Shown: piece after piece, positions 11,623 to 22,952 of the stretch
Layout of the letters: every line of letters begins with the position of its first letter
Position numbering within the stretch: position 1 is the first letter of the stretch
NCBI RefSeq assembly: GCF_001653235.2
Contig: NC_035793.1
Coordinates: 3,038,001 to 3,102,000, forward strand
From: Pochonia chlamydosporia 170
Taxonomy: Eukaryota; Ascomycota; Sordariomycetes; Hypocreales; Clavicipitaceae
Direction: 5' to 3'
DNA length: 64,000 nucleotides
Translations under genes and position numbers: made by a program
The notes under the pieces: generated by a model
The model's input: only the letters and a program-made list of their open reading frames with translations
Databases searched by the model: none
What the model was told of the DNA's origin: nothing

Positions 11623-14600
11623 TCAGGCCACATCGCTATCCGTCGCCGGAAAATTGGCTCCTCTCTCCTGGAGGAGGTCAACGACGGGAATATGTCCCTC
11701 CTTAGATGCCCACATAAGAGCAGTCTGGCCCAAATCATGGTCGCTTGCTCCCAGATTCACCTTTTTGTCAAGGAGCAATCTCACTACCGCGAGATGTCCG
11801 TTCTTCGCGGCCCAGATCAGCGGCGTTCGTTTATGTGCAGGATCCTTCCCGTCGGGATTGGCCCCTTTACTCAGGAGGATCTTGACGAACTGTTCGTTAC
11901 CAATCGATGCCGCATACGTAAGCGGCGTGTGACCTTGGCAGCCTATTTCCAAGTTGTACTTGGCCCCTCGGGCAACTAGCAGATCAGCTATGTCGTCCCA
12001 TCTCCGCAAGGCCGCCATCAATAGTGGTGTCCAGCCAGTGCTGTCTCTTGAATCGATATCAGCGCCGTTATTAAGCAGAAGCGTGACGAATTCGATGTGA
12101 CCTTTCTCAACGGCATATAATAATGGTGTTCTGCCCCGGCTGTCTCTGGCATTCAGGCGATTCCTACTGAGTATTTCGGGAGCAATGCTTGTCACGCCAA
12201 GTAATGCCACCAGGTGCAGACCAGTGAATCCCCGTGGAACACTTTCACTATACCCATGCTGTCTCGGGTGCTGCAAATCAGTGAAGAGTACCTGGACGGA
12301 TGCCTCAACTTTTGCGTCGTCTTGGAGGAACCGGGTGATTGCTTGAGAGAGTTGCAAACTGCCGCCGGCACGCTGAGCGTGATAACCCCAGTTTCGGGTA
12401 GCATATCCATAGAAACGGTTGGACTCCAATCGCTGCTTGAGCTCCTCATTACTTATACAGTGGCCGCTTTCGAAAGCTGCAAACATCAGGTATGTGAGGC
12501 AAGTTTTCGCAATATCCGACTCAGAAGTCGAAAAGCACTGCTTTCTAGACAAATACTGCTGCGCCGTGTAGTGGATGAGACGTATTATAATGCCCCTTGC
12601 ATCAACCACAACGAGTCCGGCGCACGTGGATATTATGTCTTCCAACGTTGGGAAGTCGCCAATATTCAGCTCGGATTTTCCGGGTTTCGTAGCAAGTGCT
12701 TCACAAACTTCCGATATGGCAAGAGGCCGCCTCGCATGCGTGAGCCAAGAAAGTACTTTCATTGCCAAAGTTCTGAGTCCTGGCTTTTGCCGCTCAATTC
12801 TATTCATTACTCGGCCGTAGTAGTTGTCGAGCACCTCGGCTTTATCCTCCCCACAATCCCGACCCTGTTCCTCGAAGTCCATGAGCTCAAACTCAATGTC
12901 GTTGGCACATATCTTGTCGCTTAACGACCCAAAATACAACTCGGCAAGGAGAAAGCTAGAGCATGCTGTCAGGAGAGAGCGTCCAGAGGGTACATTGACA
13001 GTTGACTTACATTCCGTCCGCAGCCTTCGGTATCGTCTGCTTAATCTTCTCTTGCAACTCTGTGTTGTTGTGAACAACCTTCCGAAGATCTCCCATTGCG
13101 CTTTCCACATATATACGTAGATCGTCCTCGCTTGCACGGAACTCTAGTGACGCACTTGGGTGGAAAAGACATGAGATCTGCATGAGAGGTCTGGAGGTGG
13201 TGAAGAGATTTATATTTCCTCGAGCCTGGATGCTGAATAACTCCGACAATAATGCTTTCAAGGACGTGTTGAACGGCAAGCACTCATCCAAGGCATCAAC
13301 AACTATGAAAACTCTTGCGAGTAGCTGAACTTCGGCAAGCAGGGTGTCGGAAAGCTCTTGAGGTGTAGGCCGTGTGCGCCACCTGGTATGGTTGTCATAG
13401 AGAGATTTAACCGCCTCAGACAGCGGACTTCTGTTAAAAACCAGTTGCTTCAGTAGACATGCGAGCATATCTTCGACCGTTTTCTCTTCTTGAAAACTGC
13501 AGTATATGTATGCGATGCCGACATTTGAACTCTCTGCGTATTGGCTGCGCAGGTGATCGACGACCACGGAGCTCAACGTCGTCTTCCCTGCCCCAGGGCT
13601 GCCCCAGCAGAATAAAGTTCGTTTCTCCGTACGGAGCCATATCTGGAATCTTGAATCGGCAATAAACCATTCGAAGGTGCGAGGCTTTCGTCGCCGGAGG
13701 TGATCATTCTGCCTGCCACTATGATCCAATGTGGTCAGCCAATCGAGTATCAAGTTGCGCTCTTCTTCGGTCTCTCTTTTCGAGGTGTTCAGAAACCCTG
13801 TCAGCAGAGTCGTTAAATCCCCTATTCGGCAACCGAAAGAGCTTGGATTACGATGGCCCACTACTAACTTTCGAGAAGATATCTTGAACTTCTGTCCTCA
13901 CCATCCCCTGTTTGATTCTCCCAAGACGGCAGATCATTCCGCCCATCTGCCCTCAGAACCAAAAGCAGCTGTCTCGCATATGCTGCAGCAACAAGTGCCG
14001 CGTACTTGTGCCACTCATCACTCTTGTGCGAGTCACAATAATCCGAAATACCCCGAATGACGAGACATGGAACATTATCCATTAGACCAGCAGCTTCCAT
14101 CTCAAAACACAGGATGTCGCAGTTTCTTGCATATTCATCCCTCGCTTTTGCATCTCGCATAACTGAGTTTCCGGAGGCAATCCTTCCTTGGTGGACGGTG
14201 ATTTGCCGCTGACTCTTGCGAGGATCACGCTTTCGCAACCGCTCCCGGTCGCACTTGACGCAACGATCTTCTTCCTCTCCTTGGTGCTCGTAATCACTAT
14301 CAAACAGCCGATCCACGGCAGGACGCTCGTATCCGTCCATACCGTGTATTCGCCCAAGATGCGCGGAGACCTCATCTGTCTCGCTAGGGTCGTCCAGCGC
14401 TTGTTGGATCGTGGTAATAGCACTCAGTAGATTTTTCGGAGGTTTGTTCAAGTGCCCTGCCAGCTGAAAAACTCCTTGCGACAGCCGTTTCCCAACGTCG
14501 TATGATACAACGCCCCCATCTAGACCCTCCGGCACACTGACGACAACATCACCGAGACGGATATCTCTTCGTGTTGGAACGCCGCCACCGATCCCTACCA

Positions 14601-14877
14601 TGAGGACGAATTTCAGCCGAGGAAAGGTTCTTCTCATGTCTTGAGCGACCGTCGCAGCTGAGCTGCTTCCTTTAACGCCAGGAGGCAGATGGCCAATGAC
14701 AACGAAGTGGTTGCGGATGCGACCACATCTGTACTGATTATTGTCGCTATCCGCAATATTCTCAGGGGTTTCGAAAGACTTATCCAGCATACGATATGCG
14801 ACGCCAACTTCCACTTGTTTGGCACATATCCAACCGGCTGTGTACTTCTCCACCGGAAACATCATAGTTTTGTCCAT
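11623..14877 (-). CDS. NOD-like receptor: PNP/UDP phosphorylase-NACHT-ankyrin protein
   Basis: Three exons, 14877-13869, 13797-13011 and 12955-11623, joined through introns of 71 nt (GTTAGT...TGACAG) and 55 nt (GTAAGT...CTCTAG), give 1042 aa. Residues ~9-310 are a purine/uridine phosphorylase-like domain (YTAGWICAKQVE; FVLMVGIGGGVP; DIRLGDVVVSVP; FEMEAAG). The NACHT NTPase has Walker A GSPGAGKT near residue 402 and Walker B FIVVDALDE near 500. The C-terminal ~200 residues form about six ankyrin repeats (GRTPLLYAVEKGHIEFVTLLL and similar). Fungal NLRs of this architecture are thought to sense non-self ligands through the repeats and signal through the N-terminal domain, in heterokaryon incompatibility or immunity. 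The ATG at 14877 is preferred over an upstream TTG. No disabling mutation was seen. Confidence 0.9.
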
Positions 14878-15774
14878 GAGTGAGATTGATGCAGGCGGAC
14901 GCAAGATACTCCAAGGTTTTTGACGAGTTTTCAGCTCTTCTCAGGGGAAAACAAACGTATTAATAACTCATTAGTAGAACTTGGTTCGTTGATGTCCACT
15001 CGCGTCCATTCTATCGGCTTTCAAGAAGCGAGTAGCTTCAGCAGCGACTCAATCCGCACGATCCAACATAATTGTCTCCGTCTCCAGCACAACTCTTTAT
15101 CACACAACACCAGGTTGCATCCAAATTCGCAACGCATTGTTCGTTTTGCATGCTCTGGCCCAAAGCACGCTTGTGATAATGCAGCCACGTCTGACGGTAT
15201 CTTGCTGATTGGCAGCCTTGGCCTCTTCATCGATTCCAGACCACAATTGGAACGTGCTTGGAGCGTGCTTTTGCAGGGCTTTGCTATGGTGGTACTGCAG
15301 GGTGACAGGAAGGGATGTGTTGAGCGAATCGAAAGGGAAAGACCAAAGGTGGTCCAAACAAGGCAACCAACATCAGCCATGTGTCTCACATTCAAGCACA
15401 ACTCTTTTCTTTTGGCATAGCCCCTGGGAGTTTGAAGAGCTGTGCAAAGTTCATGGAAGATTCATCCGAGAATGGCAACCTACTGGATACAGAGAGTGCT
15501 GTGGAGGAGTCTAAAACCACACCCTCTCTGCCACGCCTCGGTGTGGACTCGATATTTCAGAGTGCGGAACTGACCGGGAATTGGCTCCCATCTGTATAGC
15601 CTCGAATAACCGGACAAAACAAATGGCCCAATTTGAAAAGTGCGCATGACCATGTTCAATGTGCTAGCTGCGATACGAGGTCGACAAGATGAACACTCGC
15701 GTGGGCCAACCCCAGGCGAGCATAGTTTTTACAGGTCTGCCCTGTTTTGATGTGAAGTCTATGTACTCAGCATG
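14878..15774. other. Intergenic spacer, no gene seen
   Basis: About 0.9 kb upstream of the NLR gene and downstream of the thioredoxin-fold gene. Several short frames overlap on both strands but none resembles a known protein. Confidence 0.55.
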
Positions 15775-16746
15775 TCATGGTCCCTTCTGCATCTGATACA
15801 TTATTTCTCGGGCCTCACTGTGATCCCGAACCGTTCTCATGCGATGGCACCACGTCACACACTTGCGTTGTCCTGTGGCTCCGCCAGCCTCATTTTCTTC
15901 ATCACTGTCCTTCTCCCGGATCTCCTTTTCCGCCAATGACCCCCCGGAGTTATCAATGTCAAACAGAAACTCTCCGCCAGATTGGAACAAGTTGCCTGAT
16001 TTGAAGGCCAGTCCAGACGACAGGTCCTTGGCTGCTAGTCGGACGCCGTCCGCGAGCAGCACAACCAGGCTTCTCGTGATATACTCTGGTTTCGGCCCAA
16101 GTAAGAGTGTTTTCTTCATTCCAAGACGATCAAAAAGCACACCACTTGGGTCTGTATAGATGGGAAACTGCCAGTAGGTGGTACACCTGTACCCATCAAT
16201 GAGTCTTGGGTCGCCGCAGCCGACGACAACGATAGATACTTTGGGCCTTAAGTCCTCTAATTTGATGATGTCCAAGGCATTCGAAAGATATTTCAAATAG
16301 TCCATACAAGCCTAGCGATACGTGCCATCAGCTTGTGCTCTCAAATTGGATCCAGAGCCTTGGGGAGAGGGGGGAAAGCATACACCACAGTAGAAATGGC
16401 GCACAAAAATGGCGAGAACTCTTTGGGTGATTCCTTCACCTTCGTAAAGAGTGTGAAAATGATGTTTTCCCCCAAATTCGTCGAGTACAATGTAGTCACG
16501 AATGTCTTGGAGCGTTTCTCCTGAAGGGGGCTCGTCATTGGTGAGCAGGATACCATCCCAGTCTGGGGGCTTTCGAGAGTCAGTCTGGCTTTGTTCAGCT
16601 TCTGTCGCTCCTCCACCAGTAGATCGTGAGGAATTCTTGTCGTCCCGTTCCTCGTTGTGTTTGGGTGCATCGTTTGGCGTCCTTGCAGCCGCCACCAAGG
16701 TGTCTGAAGACTGCGTCGAGGTAATTGGTTCAGTGGAGCCGGCCAT
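15775..16746 (-). CDS. AhpC/TSA-type thioredoxin-fold protein (PRXL2/AAED1-like)
   Basis: Two exons, 16746-16384 and 16311-15775 (72-nt phase-0 intron, GTATGC...CGCTAG), encode 299 aa. The junction creates FYCGACMDYLKYLS, the CxxC-containing active-site helix of the PRXL2/AAED1 branch (usually HFxCxxCQEYxxxL). Upstream, DEFGGKHHFHTLYEGEG and VLAIFVRHF match the first strands; downstream, VVVGCGDPRLIDGY, FPIYTDPSGVLFDRLGM and an SGGEFLFD segment complete the fold. The first ~70 residues are a disordered Ser/Thr/Asp-rich extension. Members are peroxiredoxin-like redox proteins, probably cytosolic; the substrate is unknown. Confidence 0.85.
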
Positions 16747-19088
16747 TGTTGTATTGACGGTTGTTTAAGTGCTACCTGGATTTGTACAGTGTAAAAGAAT
16801 AAAAATGAAAATACAAAAGTTGACAAAAGGTAGGATTGGGAGAGAAGAAAGGAGAAGTTGAGATACGGAGGCAAAATAGCTCAATGCCTCGATTACATAA
16901 AACCCCAGACCGGACAGCATCACTTGTTGGCACCAACTGGGTATTTTTGGCATTTACCAGGCTTGTTGAAGCAGGCTGGTGTCAACATTGAATTCAATTC
17001 CGCAGCTTTGGCCCCAACTTGGCCGGCCACTTGCGCATTTCGTCGGTGTTGGGGGGCAGTTGAGCAAAACCTGTGCCATGGTTAACCCTGCCCGCCTTGT
17101 TTTGCCACCAGACGCAATCGGACCTTATACACTGCGTCTGGTACTGTACTTCTCGGGAGTTTCCGTCAAGGTTGAAGACACGCCAGTGCCAGTCCAGCAA
17201 GCATGGTAATCGGAGTTACAGTAGACATACATGCCTGGTGCATGACGAATGGGCCAGACCGGACATGTAAACGCTGGGACGAATCAATTGATACCGAATT
17301 TGATGTAACCATGTTCAGAAGTTTGAGCAATGTCAATGGCAACTGAATTGAACCGTCCCTGTGGAACAGGCCACTGCCTAGCTATGGGTCAACATGCGGT
17401 TTTAAATGTCAAACTCCCCATGTCCTTTCGGGCAACACTTACTTTTAAAATGGCAGTCATGTATTATTCTGCCAGTGTCAAGGTTGCAAATTTTTCTCGG
17501 TCACACGACCTCGGAACCTTCCACCTCACAAACGAAGTCTTAGTGCCTAGATAGTTATGTTGGTTAGCATTAACACAACACTAGCTCTTATGCATAAAGA
17601 TATACATGCTAGTAGTCTGGTGCTCCCACTTGAATGTATGAGAATGCGTCAAGTCCGTGTCAGACGATCTGTGTCAATCTTCATCCCACCCTTGGTCAAA
17701 ATTTGAACGTCTTCAACGGGGGCACAGGATATACTTCCCGGTGGACGAGATTGATGATACCATGACAGGTCCTTCAAAAGGGGTGTTTTCAGAAGGACGA
17801 TACCAAACTCTATCACCCGGATGGAAGCGAGTGGTAATTGACTATAAGTTGACCAAGGAGATCGCCAATGTAACTTTAATCGTGGACACACCTGTTCACA
17901 TAGCTGGACAATTAGCCTCGGTTCACCAAGCTTTACGATAACTCCTGAACTCTCACTTTGTTTATTTCCAGTTAGTTAGAGCATTAATACCGCGACTTTG
18001 TTCGCAATTACACGCTCCTGTTCTGCTTTGAACCCATGGCAACAACTTTTTGATGAGCTGAACAATGCTGAATGGTACAATTGTCATTAGAGGTTCCGTG
18101 TACAGTCCCTTCAATTACATTCACTAACACAAGTAGAGTGAGAAGATTTGGGACGAGATGTGATCAGCTGGACTGCCTGGGCAAAAAGTTTACTTGCAGG
18201 TCTTCTTTAACGACTGACTGACTGCTCGACTGCTACATCACAACACGCAACTAAGAGCAACGCCGGATTCCAGCACCTCAGACAGCCTTGTAAAAGCTGA
18301 GCGCACAGTTGAGTTGCCAGGTGTGCTATTATTGGCACGATTACCCCTTATCCCTCCATAAAGCCAGAAGAGAAGCCAATTGGTCACGCGCACTAATCAC
18401 CTGCCGCCCTACATGGAGGCTGGTGCAATTGCCTGAGCGGCTAAGCCTTTCCCCCAAGACGCATTGATGCCCGACGGAACTAGCAGTACCCATACAAGGT
18501 TAACTGCCTTTGCACCAGACTTGGACGGAGATTCCCTGAATCGATTCATTTGTTAAGATGGTGTGCTGGCTGTGCTGGAGAGGAGTGTAGTAACTGTAAC
18601 GACCATAGAATGGATACTTCTCTCACAGGGGCAAAAGAGTACAAACCGTAGCGCCGACCATGAATAGTTCTACTGATCTTTGGCGATAGAACGTCAACAT
18701 GGTCATCATCGGTGTCAGCACCGAGAGCAGTATCAATATCAGGCGAACGGGGATGCTCTGCACCAAGTAGCATGCAGTGATAGGGACTTCCAAAAAAAAG
18801 CCGCGAGTACGGCGATGGCGATGTGTGTAAGCCGTCTGAGAAGTGACCCTGAGTATAGATAGACATGTAAGTCGCTGCACCGGTTGTTTCCGGTGAACCT
18901 TTGGGCACAAGATCGTCAGTACAAACTCTGAAGCAATAAAAAGGGGGCGGGGTGGTTTGGACGAACATTGGGCTCACGGTTCTGAAACCTGTGTGAAAGC
19001 GAATCAAGCAATCCTGAACCATACTTTCCAGGGCATTCGCCGGCGCATCCTAGGAGGTTGACGGGCTCATCCTGTCGCAGTAGCTGGC
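16747..19088. other. Long spacer, no intact gene seen
   Basis: About 2.3 kb. A 158-codon frame (18546-19022, minus) and an ~85-codon frame near 17657-17941 (plus) have no recognisable motifs. A tRNA-like D-arm string near 18431 lacks the rest of a cloverleaf. The right edge abuts a CHAT-domain relic, so part of the spacer may be decayed gene sequence. Confidence 0.5.
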
Positions 19089-19410
19089 TTGGACAACGGA
19101 AACATGGCCTGGATAGCATCTCTATCTGCCTGTTCAACAGGTACCATGGGTACTTTTCGCCTCGGAGATGAGGTTTTGCACATTTCAGGTGGTTGGGTTT
19201 CCCTATGTTGTTGGAACGTTGTGGAAAGTGGAAGACACGGTTGGAGTAAATGTTGCTCAATGGTTTTACCGGAGTCTTATGAACACGGCGTCTCATGCGT
19301 TTGCAAACAGCACAATTGCTACCGCTTTGAGAGATGCTGTTCTGCAGGTTAGAGAACAGTCGCCCTCTTCATGGATGGATTGGGCAGCGTGCATTCGCTT
19401 TGGAGTTTGA
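19089..19410 (+). pseudogene. CHAT protease-domain relic (C-terminal fragment)
   Basis: Two frames together resemble the end of a fungal TPR-CHAT protein. Frame 0 gives ASLSACSTGTMGTFRLGDEVLHI, where SACST is the catalytic-cysteine motif of caspase-like CHAT domains. Near 19182 the reading passes to frame +1, giving FQVVGFPYVVGTLWKVED, then a helical stretch and SSWMDWAACIRFGV with a stop at 19408-19410, the typical CHAT C-terminus. A few residues expected between the two parts (HLAxAFQ-like) are missing, so a small deletion caused the shift. The upstream catalytic His motif and TPR repeats are absent. It is therefore a truncated and frameshifted relic. Confidence 0.75.
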
Positions 19411-19839
19411 GCTAAAGAGCGAGGAACTACTAACTACTCATTACAAACACTATCGTTTTTTGGACTAACTAGTCTCTTGTAGTACGAGAAAGGCGGAGAG
19501 ATTTTGTTACAATCGAGATCGAAATTGGAAGCTAGAAGCAGGTGCATCCAGGCTTCAACTTTTGCTCGCTGTGCTGCAGATTGATATGAACTTGCAGATT
19601 GGTACTACGTTTAATGAGATTTATGACAAATTCAGATTTTAGGCGTAGGATTGTTGGTTATTGATAAGAAAGTCGTAAGGTGCAAGTCCCAGTCAGGTCG
19701 CGATGTGTAGGCGCGGATCACATGAGGCTGGACTCAAGGCTGGCCTGGCCTGATATACGGGCCTAGCTGTTGGCTTCAATGTTTCTTCCTACAACACATC
19801 CGTAATTTTAAGGTCTTTACCATAGACTCTTTTGTCAAA
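19411..19839. other. Intergenic spacer upstream of the GGCT-like gene
   Basis: 429 bp with nothing recognisable apart from being the likely promoter of the gene at 19840. Confidence 0.5.
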
Positions 19840-20427
19840 ATGTCTAGCTCTGTTGATCAATCTCAAGCACAAGCAAAAGCACCAGCTCCCCCTCCACCAC
19901 CGCCTCCGCTGCCTCCCCCTCTCTCCAAGAATAAACAAACCAAGACGTCCAAATTATTCTTAAAAACGAGGAGCGCACCACCCGGCTGGGCTTATCAGTC
20001 GCCGAATCCGCCTCGATATGTCGACTTTTTTGAGCCTCGAACCGGTCCCTACTTTTTGTACGGCACACTAATGGACCCCAAAATGCTTACGGAGATCCTG
20101 GAATTACACCACGAGCCGACATTCCGACCCGCAAATGTGGTCGGATATGCGTGTAAACTTTGGGGCCAGTATCCTGCTGTAATCGATGGAGAAATGGACG
20201 CTCCTGTTAGTGGTGTTGTATACAACGTTGAAAGTGTTGATCATGCCAGCAAACTTGCTGCTTATGAAACCAAGAATTATCAAACAAAGCCGTGCATAAT
20301 CAACTACACGGATGGGAAAGAACCCGAGACGGATCATGGTCATCTATTTATGTTTGCAGGAAACCCAAGTGACCTTGAGGTTGGGACCTTTGACTTGTCA
20401 GTGTGGCTAAGACGAGTTGGAAGATGA
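19840..20427 (+). CDS. AIG2-like / gamma-glutamylcyclotransferase-fold protein
   Basis: Single exon of 195 aa. A proline-rich N-terminal tail (residues ~15-28) precedes the GGCT-like core: PYFLYGTLMDPKMLTEIL (YGTL substrate-binding loop at residues 74-77), a VGYACKLWGQYPAVIDGE strand, GVVYNVESVDHASKLAAYE, and a C-terminal GTFDLSVWLRRVGR that closes many fungal AIG2-like proteins. The superfamily includes gamma-glutamylcyclotransferases and gamma-glutamylamine cyclotransferases; most fungal AIG2-like members have no proven substrate. The ATG at 19840 is the only good start. Confidence 0.85.
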   Translation: MSSSVDQSQAQAKAPAPPPPPPPLPPPLSKNKQTKTSKLFLKTRSAPPGWAYQSPNPPRYVDFFEPRTGPYFLYGTLMDPKMLTEILELHHEPTFRPANVVGYACKLWGQYPAVIDGEMDAPVSGVVYNVESVDHASKLAAYETKNYQTKPCIINYTDGKEPETDHGHLFMFAGNPSDLEVGTFDLSVWLRRVGR

Positions 20428-21030
20428 ATGAAGAACTATTGCACGCGAAACGTCCGAGGAATGCAATCAACCTCGTGATGGAAGAGGATCATCATAGAGA
20501 GCTGTACACTAGCAACAGTCATGATAATTTTACGAGACGTATTTCTTCAGTCAAGGGCACATCTCACAGCTGGCCTGGTTCAAGAAGCGGCAACTGGCGG
20601 AGTTCATGGTGGGATTCCCAGCTCCATCTCTACCTACCTAGGGTAGTCTGGACACAGAGAGTCTGGTATTGACATTTCCTTCTCACCAACGGGCAGGAGC
20701 TGCCAGTTCTACGTGCGACCAACAAATTCCAGAGTGGATGTCAGATTCCTGGTTCGAATTGACGGTTTAGCGTCACCTGCCTGCATCAGATTGTTGAGTG
20801 CGACATCAATTGATGGAGGCAGCAACATTCGAACATTGAAGGCAGGAACAGAAGTGGGGCATCTTCAGAACAAACACAGACCAGTTGACCAAATTGACTT
20901 GACGTAACCAGAAGTTCAGAACCACACATGTAGGCAGCTTCCAATCTCGCACCCCGCCCGGAGCAAGCGACTCACTTCAACTCACACACAACAGGCTCGG
21001 CACTGCTTCAAGTTCGATTGTCGGACATAG
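20428..21030. other. Intergenic spacer, no gene seen
   Basis: About 0.6 kb between the GGCT-like gene and the tandem repeat. A short frame overlapping the end of the GGCT-like gene has no family resemblance. Confidence 0.55.
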
Positions 21031-21162
21031 TGCAACCAGTAGAGACAGCAATTCCATTTCGGAAACTCAAGAGCTGCAACCAGTAGAGACAGCAATTCCA
21101 TTTCGGAAACTCAAGAGCTGCAACCAGTAGAGACAGCAATTCCATTTCGGAAACTCAAGAGC
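21031..21162 (+). repeat. Perfect tandem repeat, 3 x 44 bp
   Basis: Three identical 44-bp units at 21031-21074, 21075-21118 and 21119-21162, each beginning TGCAACCAGTAGAGACAGCA and ending ACTCAAGAGC. The array ends 40 bp before the inferred ATG of BET4, so it lies in the promoter or 5' UTR of that gene. Absence of any mismatch implies recent expansion. Confidence 0.95.
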
Positions 21163-21202
21163 TGCGCAAGCCACTGGTCACTGTACCGGACGAGCCGTTG
21201 AC

Positions 21203-22406
21203 ATGGCAAGTGTAGGTGCCACCCATCAGTGTTTTAAATTCCCTTCCAACCTTTGCAAGAATAGCCAGAAAATAGTCAGTCCACGGTTGTTTATTGACTT
21301 GGGCATGACCTCCACAGCATGGCGTAGCTCGTTCCAGCCGACGGCGTACCGAAAAAGAACGACTCCAAGACCTTAAGAAGATCGAGATATACCACGACCT
21401 CGAGAACCAAATACGCACACAGGCAGCCTCGGGAGATTATAACCTCGCGCTCTTTCAACTCACCACCCAAATCCTTCACCTTAATCCCGAGTACTACACG
21501 ATATGGAATATCCGACGCCAATGTCTGATCTCTAGCGTGCTAGCTGGATCGGCGGACAGACAAACATCGAATAGCCAAGACCAGGCTTCAGACGAGACCT
21601 CCTTGCAGTCCGAACTAAGCTTCACGATGCCACTGTTGATCAAGTTTCCCAAGTGTTACTGGATCTGGAAATTCCGATGGTGGATCTTATTACAAGCGAT
21701 CCGTCGACTGTCGCTTCCCGCTGCATGTGCGATATGGGAGGCCGAACTCGGTCTAACCTCCAAGATGCTGGAGAGGGACCAACGCAACTTCCATGCCTGG
21801 GGCTACAGGAGATCGTTGGTGGACAAGCTTGAGAGTCCTGAGCTTCGCGGGAAGAGTCTAGCAGAAGATGAATTTGCCTATACAACTAGGATGATTAATC
21901 TTAATTTGTCCAACTTTTCCGCCTGGCACAATCGAAGTCAACTCATTTTGCGAGTCCTCGCGGAGCGGGACGCCGACGACGCGACGCGAGCTGCCTTCCT
22001 CGTGAAGGAGCTTGACATGGTGCGGGAGGGTCTGAACGTTGGTCCAGAAGATCAGAGTTTGTGGTACTACCACCAATTCCTGATATCGCAAATCGTCGAT
22101 GACAGCAATCGACATACTATTGCACCGGCTTTGACAATAACTGAGAGGATCACCTACCTGAAACATGAGATAGAAGAGATCAAGGAGCTGCTGGAGGACT
22201 ATAGTGACATCAAGTGGATTTACCAGGCTCTACTAGAATACACTTTACAATTGCGGCGGCTGGAACAACATTCGCCTCGGGATGACAGTGAGGCTAGTTG
22301 CTCACGGGCATGGGTGGATAAGCTGGTGGCTCTCGACCCTATGCGCAAGGGTAGGTGGGACGAGTTTGCTAGAGATAGTATAACGGACGACTTCAGTTCT
22401 ACTTAA
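21203..22406 (+). CDS. BET4: Geranylgeranyl transferase type-2 (Rab) alpha subunit
   Basis: Alpha subunit of Rab geranylgeranyltransferase, which with the beta subunit and Rab escort protein attaches prenyl groups to Rab GTPases for vesicle traffic. Exon 1 is only 9 nt (21203-21211, Met-Ala-Ser); a 106-nt intron (GTAGGT...CTCCACAG, 21212-21317) is followed by exon 2 (21318-22406), giving 365 aa. This start gives MASHGVARSSRRRTEKER, the usual N-terminus of fungal orthologues; exon 2 alone has no ATG before the conserved region. PPTA repeats are visible: LNPEYYTIWNIRR, KFPKCYWIWKFR, DQRNFHAWGYRR, NLSNFSAWHNRS and DQSLWYYHQFL. The perfect tandem repeat lies just upstream. Confidence 0.9.
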
Positions 22407-22952
22407 CCCGGTAACTATCGCGCTCTGGATTATTATCCGGGTTATCTGGGAAAACATACTGTCAACAAGCCCGACACTAATATTGACGATGACGTAACTT
22501 CGCGCGAGTTGACGTCCACGTATCCCTGCGATGGAATCTTAGCAAAGCAACTAGGAATTGCGATTGCAGGGACCCGTGTTGCAACGCCTCTCACACAAGT
22601 TGACTTTGGATGCTGATAACAGTAGCCAGACTAAATACTTCCGCCTCTTTCGGAACCGGAAGCCAAAGTACTTTCATCTATATTTTCGGCGTAAAGTAAA
22701 ACAAACACCTAAGTTTACAGTTAGTTGCTAAGAAAGTGAGGCTGTTATTTCACCCATGTTCCCTCCCCAAGGAGCTGCCACTCAGCCTCACGTGTTTTGG
22801 AACTAATCATGTCTGTCGGCAAGGAAGCATCATGTCAGCGCTGCGCCCGCACCTGCATCCAACACAAACGTGTCTCAATCGGCCATTTTTGCCGCAGACC
22901 AATGCTTCAGACTCGACGATGCAGTTAAACAAGGCGCATAGGAGTGCTGGTC
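22407..22952. other. Intergenic spacer upstream of the HET-NB-ARC-TPR gene
   Basis: About 0.55 kb containing the downstream gene's promoter; nothing else recognised. Confidence 0.5.

Noticed and set aside
12214..12924. 236-codon plus-strand frame opposite the NLR
   Set aside because: Antisense to exon 3 of the PNP-NACHT-ANK gene; no recognisable protein.
18425..18490. tRNA-like string GCCTGAGCGGCTAAGCC
   Set aside because: Resembles a class II D-arm but no matching acceptor stem, anticodon arm or T-arm follows.
18546..19022. 158-codon minus-strand frame
   Set aside because: Starts GTG/ATG ambiguously, no motif, codon pattern not coding-like; left as spacer.
20745..20770. GGTTCGAATT, T-arm-like sequence
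   Set aside because: No cloverleaf can be drawn around it.
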